DNA from: Apricaphanius iberus
Taxonomy: Eukaryota > Chordata > Actinopteri > Cyprinodontiformes > Aphaniidae
Assembly: GCA_028564705.1 (NCBI GenBank)
Contig: JAPXFQ010000364.1
Location: forward strand, 1-64,000
DNA length: 64,000 nucleotides
Reading direction: 5' to 3'
Shown here: positions 57,147 through 64,000 of the stretch, piece after piece
How the letters are laid out: each line of letters starts with the position of its first letter
Position numbering within the stretch: position 1 is the first letter of the stretch
Translations under genes and position numbers: made by a program
Notes under the pieces: generated by a model
Database searches by the model: none
Told to the model about the DNA's origin: nothing
The model's input: the letters and a program-made list of their open reading frames with translations, nothing else

Positions 57147-58571
57147 TTGATATAAATAAAAAAAAATGCATGAAATATGCTCAAAATTGCTTTCAGGAGA
57201 ATTCTCACCAGGCCTGAATTCTTTTTTTATTAATTTTTTTTCCAATTTTAAACTTAACCTGAACTTTTATTCCATTTCAGTTGGTGAACAAATCCTGCAT
57301 TGTTTTTTTTTGTTTTTTTACAAATTTACCAGTGGCAAGCCTCCTGACACCCCAAACAATTCCTCTAAAATCAGTATCAGTATGAATTTTTAACTAGAAA
57401 TAAAGTTTCCTTGGGCTGTTTTTAAAGAGGTCCCTTTCTCTTAGATGTTTATTTAAAAAAGGGTTTGACAACAGTCAACTTGTGACTAGTGTAACAAACT
57501 GCAATAAAACAGAAAAAACAACACAAAAAAAACAAATACCTTTAATAAAGGTGCCAATAGTTTTACATTACAGAAAAATAGCTGTCTTTGTTTGGCTTTG
57601 ACATGTGAAAAAATATGAATATACTGGAGAACTTTTTGTAGTCATAAAATGTTCAAAGGGAATATTATTTGACTCTTCCATGTGATATAAGGTCTGCACA
57701 ACCATGATTTAATTTGTTAACCTTCCAACTCTAAGCCAGTGGTGCTAACCAGAAGTATTTTCTTATTATTTAAATTTTTTTATTGCAACAGGAAGAAGCA
57801 TAATTTACCCAGACATACAAATTATCATTACATATCAGTCACTTGTCTTCTGTTACATGCTTCTTTTGGGTTATAAATATGGTAAAAGCTTTTTAAAAAT
57901 AATTAGAAACTCATCTGAAATAATTTAAAATTCATGAGTGTTTGGTCAAGTAGCATACTTTGATCTCCGATGAGCACAAATCAAATTTTATTTTTTTATC
58001 TGACATGAGGATTCAACTCCTTTTCATGAGTGGCATTCATATAACTTTTAAGAGAGAAACAGACAACTGAGTTGAAGCAAAGAGCTGTTTGAATGTGCCT
58101 CACTTGTAAACTCTAATAAGTTCTCCATTTGTGCTTAGTACCAAGTAATCGCTGTAAGAGCTATGTTTCTTTCTTTGCATTTACCACTGGCTTTTTTCAT
58201 CTGTTTTTTTTTTCCTTTTGGCATGAATATAACAGGATCTGAGCTGACCCTGACAGGAAAAGAACAGCCTTTAATAACAGACATCTCACTCTGCAGGGAG
58301 CTTCTGTTTGATTTCATTGCTTGAGGCAAGGCTGTCTGAATATTACCCAAACTCCCCCTGTGCCATGGCAGGAAGCTCAATCTCACTGTCTCCACTCCTC
58401 ATATTTTTATTGGCAGCAGGAAGACCGGGGGTAGTGGGTGAATATGGGTGTGGATCATGGTGTGGATCAGTGTGCCTCAGATGCATGACTTGAAAGAGGC
58501 CAAGTTCACAAAGGTGAATCACTTCTGATGAGGGTTATATGTGTTTGTGCAGCCACACATATGAAAATTAT

Positions 58572-58572
<1 letters not shown>
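57147..58572. other. Unassigned; one weak exon-like stretch
   Basis: The minus strand at 58183-58260 has a CTGTCAG acceptor-like and a GTAAAT donor-like site around a short open frame, but the coding texture is lysine-rich and unconvincing. Confidence 0.35.
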
Positions 58573-58604
<32 letters not shown>

Positions 58605-58613
58605 CTATCTATC
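58573..58613. repeat. (GATA)n microsatellite ending in an inverted (CTAT) run
   Basis: About eight GATA units turn into CTATCTATC after AGATCT, so the end is palindromic; GATCGATC follows. Confidence 0.95.
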
Positions 58614-59040
58614 ATGTCGATCGATCTTGCATGTCAGAGGTCAGATTTTTCTATGGAAACTTTGTTCTCAGAAGGGCAGAAGGAACATTGTCATGACCCA
58701 AACATCCAGGCATCGCAGACAGCCCCATAACAACACAGATTTGTTGCAAACTTCCCAACCTCAATCGCATCATCAATCAAGTCTGCAGCCCTGCTGATGG
58801 AAACACAAGCACTCAGAGATCCTATGCTTTCTACTGCGATACATGCTGCATTATTGCACTCATATTTTATTTATGCGCAGTAACAGTTTTATGTAAGAGA
58901 CCTTGTAGATGATACTGTCCATGTAGCTATAATTCTACGATTATTTTGAAGGAGAAACTAAAAATGTTGTGTTGCCAGGGAACTACTTGAAAATTTTAAC
59001 AATTAGGAATATGAGTAAACATTGTGATTGAGGAGTCATT
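58614..59040. other. Non-repetitive block, no recognised feature
   Basis: 58680-58880 is moderate in GC and without repeats or motif-bearing frames; otherwise AT-rich. Confidence 0.4.
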
Positions 59041-59800
59041 TATGAAAAGGCCCCTTTGCAAGATTCTGTGTGCAGTGCTGTAAAGGTGTTTGTTGAGTTA
59101 AAGATTTATTTTTCTGTCAGTCTGGAAAGGGTTACAAAGCCATTTTTAAAACTCAGAAACTAACCAGAAGCACAGGAGAACCATTATTCACAAGTTTAGA
59201 GCACATGGAACTGTGGAGAACCTAAGAACGATTGACTGGCCTAACAATGCTACACCAGGAGCACATCAATGACGTGTCCAAGAAATCACAAAAACATTGA
59301 GAAAAAACACTTTTAAGCACTGCAGGCCTCAGTTGCCTCAGTTAAGGTCAGTGTTCATCATTCAACAATAAGAAAGAGACTTGGCAAGAGGTGCATCCAT
59401 GGGAATCCAAGGAAATTTGTACCCTCACGTTTTCGAATTGAAAGCTGTTGTTGATCGAATACAAAGCAGAGGCCTGATGATCCAAAATAATAGATAATTC
59501 TTTTTTTTTATTTTAATGTGTGTGTGTTTTGTGGGGGAGTATGCTGTTTTATCTAGAGCATTACTATCACAGCATTAAATAAACAAAAACCACCAAACAA
59601 AAGTCATCATGGTGGTGGTACCGTCGAAAGAAAAATATTTGATTGGTAGTGAATGATTTTAAGGTCTACTACATTTGCATTATACCTCAAGACAATTCTC
59701 CATTATAAGTTGACCTGTCGCACACCAGCAAGTCCACCTATGAATGAATCATGGCAAAGAAGATGAAGGTTACAGTGCCTATGTCAAAGTGTTGAATTGA
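59041..59800 (+). pseudogene. Tc1-like transposase relic, two separated blocks
   Basis: Block one (59110-59430) matches a common fish Tc1 transposase at the DNA level: CTGTCAGTCTGGAAAGGGTT, GAGAACCATTATTCACAAG, CTGCAGGCCTCAGTTGCCTC, then GTTAAGGTCAGTGTTCATCA and AATAAGAAAGAGACTTGGCAA, covering the N-terminal helix-turn-helix domains. Block two (59720-59770) has CACACCAGCAAGTCCACCTA and TGAATGAATCATGGCAAAGA, which belong about 500 bp further on in the intact gene. CATGGTGGTGGTACC near 59610 may be the glycine-rich core between them. Most of the catalytic domain and both termini are lost. Confidence 0.75.
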
Positions 59801-59843
59801 AACAACTATTGACAACTTAAATATACTTGATGTCAGTTCGGGC

Positions 59844-59873
59844 TCTCAAAATTGGCAGGCGCCAATTTTGAGA
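59844..59873. repeat. Perfect 13-bp inverted repeat, 4-nt loop
   Basis: TCTCAAAATTGGC (59844-59856), loop AGGC, GCCAATTTTGAGA (59861-59873). No T-run follows and there is no gene beside it, so no functional role is implied. Confidence 0.9.
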
Positions 59874-60428
59874 CTTTTAGCTTAAAAGGGTAAGTTAGTT
59901 TTTAACTGGATCAGGTTAGTTTGGATTGTATTTTTTCTCTGAGAAAATAAAATCATCAATCTAGAAAATCATTTCTTGTACTCTTATTAACTTTGGAAAC
60001 ATTTAGGGTAAACAAAACACCTTAAAACAGAAGAAATGTAATAGGTTGAAAACACTTAAAAAAGAAAGTAGACTTTTGTGCTGTGTAGTAATTCATTTTA
60101 TTGAGCTAAAATCTGTAAAGCATTAAATGAATTATTCTATTTTTTAACACAGATGATTAACAGTTATTAAAAATTACTTAAGATATTGAAAGCTTAGATC
60201 CCAAAGTGGGTAATAATCCAAGCACTAGTGAATTATGAAAAAAATATAGCTTTTCATTCAAAAAAGGCGGAACATTCAGCAACCTTCACTGAAGCCTGCG
60301 TATGCACACTGAGACAAGGATCTGACACCTCAAAAACAGAGAAAAGATTTAGTAACTAAAAAACTGAAACCATGATACAGCGTGAAGTGAAAACTGACTA
60401 AAGATAAATGGCACTGATAAAAATCTGA
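59874..60428. other. No recognised feature
   Basis: AT-rich spacer between the hairpin and MITE copy B. Confidence 0.45.
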
Positions 60429-60564
60429 GATGCAACAAAATACATTTTTTCAAACCAGTACGAAACTGATACTTGGATTTGAGTACTTGTCGATACCGAG
60501 TACCAATGCTGATACTTCTTTGCTTGTTACAACAAATCATGGTGAATTTGTTAAAAAAAAAAAA

Positions 60565-60615
<51 letters not shown>

Positions 60616-60796
60616 TTTTTTAAATGACCACAAAACTCAAATGTCAAGTGAAAAATAAATATTTTCTGTAAAATTATTGAAGAGTTTCCCTTTTTTAAGT
60701 ATTGCTTCATTGTAGCAGTTAACTAACATATACCTTTACAATTACATTGGAATGTATCACTGCCGATATCAGTATTAGTAATGATGCATCGCTAAT
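60429..60796 (-). mobile_element. MITE-like repeat, copy B, split by a simple repeat
   Basis: Reverse orientation of 56776-57146: GATACTTGGATTTGAGTACTTG, GATACCGAGTACCAATG, AGTTAACTAACATATACC, CTGCCGATATCAGTATTAG and GATGCATCGCTAAT in the expected reverse order. An A15 run and (TA)n at 60553-60613 sit in the middle, where copy A has only T-rich sequence. Confidence 0.72.
60553..60613. repeat. A15 run followed by (TA)n
   Basis: A at 60553-60567, TA units to 60613, nested in MITE copy B. Confidence 0.95.
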
Positions 60797-61061
60797 ACAA
60801 ATAAATAAATTAAATCAAATTAAATTAGACAAAACAGAAATTATAAAATATGATGTAAATGTAAAATATCTGTGAGGATTTTTAAGTTGAAAAAGTTTTT
60901 GATTGTTGTAAGGTCATCACAGCTGTTGTGTTAGGTATTTTTTTGCTTTCTCGCTTATGAAATATTTGTGGATCAGTGTAATTAAACACTTTTGTGTGAT
61001 CACACTCTCAGATTACTTTTTCTTTCACACATGGTTAAATGCAAAAACAATCACAAAAACA

Positions 61062-61295
61062 GATCACTGCTGTTTTCTTTGGCTGTATTTATAAAGGAAT
61101 CACAATCGTTCAAATGGAAAAACTGATGAATTTTATGTTACAGTAGTGATTATTTGACTCTTGCTGTTTCTAGTCTATATTAACTTATATGTTTTCCACA
61201 GCATAAGCTAACTATTGTTATTTATCACCTGATCACTGCTGTTTTCTTTGGCTGTATTTATAAAGGAATCATAATCGTTCAAATGGAAAAACTGA
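61062..61295. repeat. Two 65-bp near-identical direct repeats 169 bp apart
   Basis: GATCACTGCTGTTTTCTTTG... at 61062-61126 is repeated at 61231-61295 with a single C/T change; 104 bp of unrelated sequence lies between. Confidence 0.93.
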
Positions 61296-62609
61296 CGTAG
61301 TAAAAACTAAACTCCTCAATGTTTTCTCTAAAGACTGTTGTCTGCTTCCACTTTGCGTTTGGGAGCCTGAATGCTACTTCTTTTCATTGACTCTTGGTCT
61401 TGGGATACACAGTAGTCAGCAGGATTTTCTAGTACTCACTTTCAAAGTATGCTTCAGGGAGGTTTCGAACAACATATTGGATAACCAAATGAAACCTTGG
61501 AAAGCATTTTAGTAACCACCTTGTTCTAAAGGTGACTTTATGTGAGACTTGGGCAGAAGTTAATAAACTCAGAAGAAGACAAATAAAATGGCACGGGTTT
61601 TTTCTACATTACTGCATTTTTAATCTGACACTGAAAGAAGTTTAACCAAAAATATTGTTAGTACATCTGGAAGGGCTGGAATGTCAGCTTTCTTCAGAAG
61701 GTGAGTGCCTGACAAATTTGAATCACTTGTTTGACTGTATCACAATGCATTAGTATTACGAAACATACTTAAATTATTTCAGTAATTCAATTCAAAATGT
61801 TAAATTCACATATCACACAGAATCATTGTACCATGATATATTCTATAGGTTTACTTAGTTCATGTATAGTATTATGGCTTAAATTTATCTGAGAATTAGA
61901 ATATATCACACATGTACCATAAAAGTGATTTTTTTTCATTACAGGAATGTAATGTTTTAACTAGAAGAAATACTACTGACTTGACAGCTGTCCGGTAAAC
62001 AGTCACTGAAACGCTCCACAACAATGATGAACCATAAAAAGTACATTGCTAAACAAGCTTGCTGTTTAGAGTGCTGGATTCAACCAAACAAATAAGGTTG
62101 ATTAGAAGAAAAAAGATAGAAAGGTAGAAAATTGTGACCAATCAGCTAGGATAATCAGCCTTTACATGACTTAGACTCAAAGACCATATCGATATTTTGA
62201 GGGCAATTTATAAGGAATGGATTGTAGCAAGGGTCAGTGCTTAAAGAGCCACAACACACTGACATATGTAGGCCATAGGTTATAACTTTTGCATTTCTGA
62301 AGCAGAGCCAGAAACATTTTACCTACACTAAACAGTAAAATGACTGAGCCATTGCTCAGTTGTTCAAAGTCCTCCTTTTATACTAAATTGAAGGTATTTT
62401 TCATTCGAAACCCATGTTCCAGAGACTGTAAGAAGAGTGAAAAAACACAGAATCCAAATTTCTTGAGAACCTAAACAAAGTTTCCACACTCAGTAATGAA
62501 TAGGGAAGCTATGTTGTCTGTTGGTTGTAGTTGTTTCCTTTAGATCATAAGTAGCACAGCTGTCAGACATGATATTTTACTACTTCCCTCTACTGTCGAG
62601 ATTCATGAA
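61296..62609. other. No recognised feature
   Basis: AT-rich; no open frame with motifs. Confidence 0.5.
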
Positions 62610-62890
62610 GATGCTGTTTCCATTTTCAAACAGGACATAACACCCACCTACTCTGATAAAAGCAATGACTATGTGATCATCGCAACTGATTGGCCGGCAA
62701 ACTTACTTGAACTAAACCTCAAAGTGAATCTTAGGAATACTGTCAAGAGAAAGATGAAAGACACTGGAGTCAAAAATGTAGATGACCTAAGGGACAATTT
62801 TAAAGTAACCTAGGCTTCTCACATTTCAGCAAAGCCACAGACGAACCTCCATGCAACACTACACTAATCCGCTAAGTAACATAAAAGAAG
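62610..62890 (+). pseudogene. Tc1/mariner transposase relic, C-terminal end
   Basis: From an FQ-x-D-like block near 62626 (TTTTCAAACAGGACATAACA) through TYSDKSNDYVIIATDWPAN, then LNLKVNLRNTVKRKMKDTG, VKNVDDLRDNFKVT and a stop near 62810, with further similarity (SAKPQTNLHATL) to about 62855. This matches the end of Tc1-like DDE transposases (DWPAxSPDLNPIENLW...KRKMRDT...). The third catalytic acidic position, E of N-P-I-E-N, reads V (LKVNL), so it is catalytically dead. The upstream two-thirds of the gene is missing. Confidence 0.72.
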
Positions 62891-64000
62891 CCCAAATTTT
62901 AATATGACATACAAATACAGCACAGTACATGGACATATTCTTTAGTCATCTTACTTTCCTGTATTAAACAATATAATTCTTGGCTGTCTTATGTTATATT
63001 CAACGGAGAAAAAAAAGCTAAATATTGAGTTTTCATCGGGCTTACGCTATGCTCATCAAAACTGACAGAAATACTTAATTGAAATATATAATTCTGTGTG
63101 AGATTAATCTATGAAATAGAGAAGCTTCAATTCTTTAAGTGATTTGCTGTAATAAGTTAAACTTTCAATAACATAATGATTTACTGAGATGCTCCTGTAG
63201 AGACATTAAAGGAAAATTTGGGGAGTTTTGAATCAGACATTCAACAGAGAGCAATACTTATTATACATTTACAGTTGCATTTTCTATTCTCACTAGTCCC
63301 TATGGGAGAAGAAGAAATACCTCCTATAGGTTTTCCACCAGGTAGAGGACAGATTCTCACCATCTAACACAATGCAAATGCTATGTTACAAGATATATTG
63401 TTAACACATTTTAATCAAAGCTGTCAATACTAACATACGTAAAGTTACATTATTTAAAGTAAGTAGATTTGTAGTTAACTTATATTCTTAAGAAATGCAA
63501 CCAAATGGTGGAATAATGTGGATGATATTTTCAGTTAGACCACCTGTTCTCTTCAGTGTTGTTTACTTGAGCAGATGGCAGTTTCTAGATTGTTGATGCT
63601 GAGAAGATAAAATAGGACCTAATTTAGTTTAAAATAAAGACTGCTGTGATGATTGATATCTGTTTTTGCAATAAAGGCTTCCTTGCTATGCCTAAATATA
63701 GAAATTCACAGACAAAAAAAGAAACTTATAGGATGAAGACCTTTAAATATAAAACTTTCACAAAGGGGATAATGTGATTATCACAAATATGATCAAAGAT
63801 TTGCTGATGAATGATGATAAACACATAGTCCAAGTAAAAAGCTACATACCACCTGTAGTCAAAGGAAAGGAAGAAAGCTGGCAGGTAATTGCAGACTTAG
63901 TGGGACATTTAATAGGCTTATAATATCATAACTGCCCCATCTTGAAGAAACTGGAAAATATGACTGTAATTGCATTTAGTATTCCATTAAATTATTTTTT
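62891..64000. other. Unassigned; a weak 45-bp exon-like stretch
   Basis: 63298-63342 (+) is preceded by TTTCTATTCTCACTAG and followed by GTAGAG, with an open frame PMGEEEIPPIGFPPG. The donor is poor and the stretch very short. Otherwise AT-rich with no features to the window end. Confidence 0.35.

Noticed and set aside
58135..58395. 86-codon minus frame with splice-like sites
   Set aside because: Lysine-rich core from an A-run; donor and acceptor are weak, and the phase does not fit the candidate exon at 53256-53531.
60349..60658. Frames with Tyr/Ile repeats
   Set aside because: Translations of the A15/(TA)n tract in MITE copy B.

Overview
The window looks like AT-rich, non-coding, repeat-laden teleost DNA. 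It contains no complete host gene. The case for a ray-finned fish rests on the repeat set: a Tx1-group LINE, several L2-like LINEs, an L1-clade LINE, an RLE-type LINE, at least five Tc1/mariner relics, a tRNA-headed SINE-like family (five copies), and several fish-typical MITE-like repeats. The SINE-like family is of a kind I associate with percomorph or cyprinodontiform genomes, but I would not go below 'teleost'.

Layout. 1-1112 is a decayed Ty3/gypsy gag-protease-RT fragment (+). 1497-7096 is a nearly complete two-ORF LINE (-) sitting inside a (GAA/TTC)n microsatellite, the pattern of the TTC-specific Koshi family. 7141-10592 holds two adjacent L2-like LINEs (-), the second interrupted by a 588-bp MITE with an exact TAA duplication. 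11150-11800 is a further L2-like RT relic. 11.9-21.6 kb is mostly unassigned, with one SINE-like copy that has target-site duplications. 21.7-23.56 kb is an RLE-type LINE abutting a Tc1 relic. 24564-25148 is a foldback element built from inverted 62-bp units. 27-30.9 kb holds another L2-like LINE, two SINE-like copies and a Tc1 relic. 32737-34520 is a larger Tc1 relic. 39404-39785 is a young SINE-like copy.

Further right: 43.2-47.7 kb holds a TTAA-flanked MITE, an internally deleted L1-clade LINE and a 2.1-kb element with inverted termini containing a hAT-like start. 48856-49489 is another MITE. 50923-52150 is a 5'-truncated APE-type LINE in a TA repeat. 53256-53531 (-) is the best candidate for a host coding exon: a terminal exon with an acceptor-like site, of unrecognised identity. 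55-64 kb holds MITEs, microsatellites and two more Tc1 relics.

The genes do not work together as a pathway. What they record is a history of insertion, nesting and decay. The most informative items are the TTC-targeted LINE with only three visible lesions, the foldback element, a template-switch palindrome in the gypsy relic, and the possible host exon. Identifications come from reading translations and recalled repeat families; no database search was possible.
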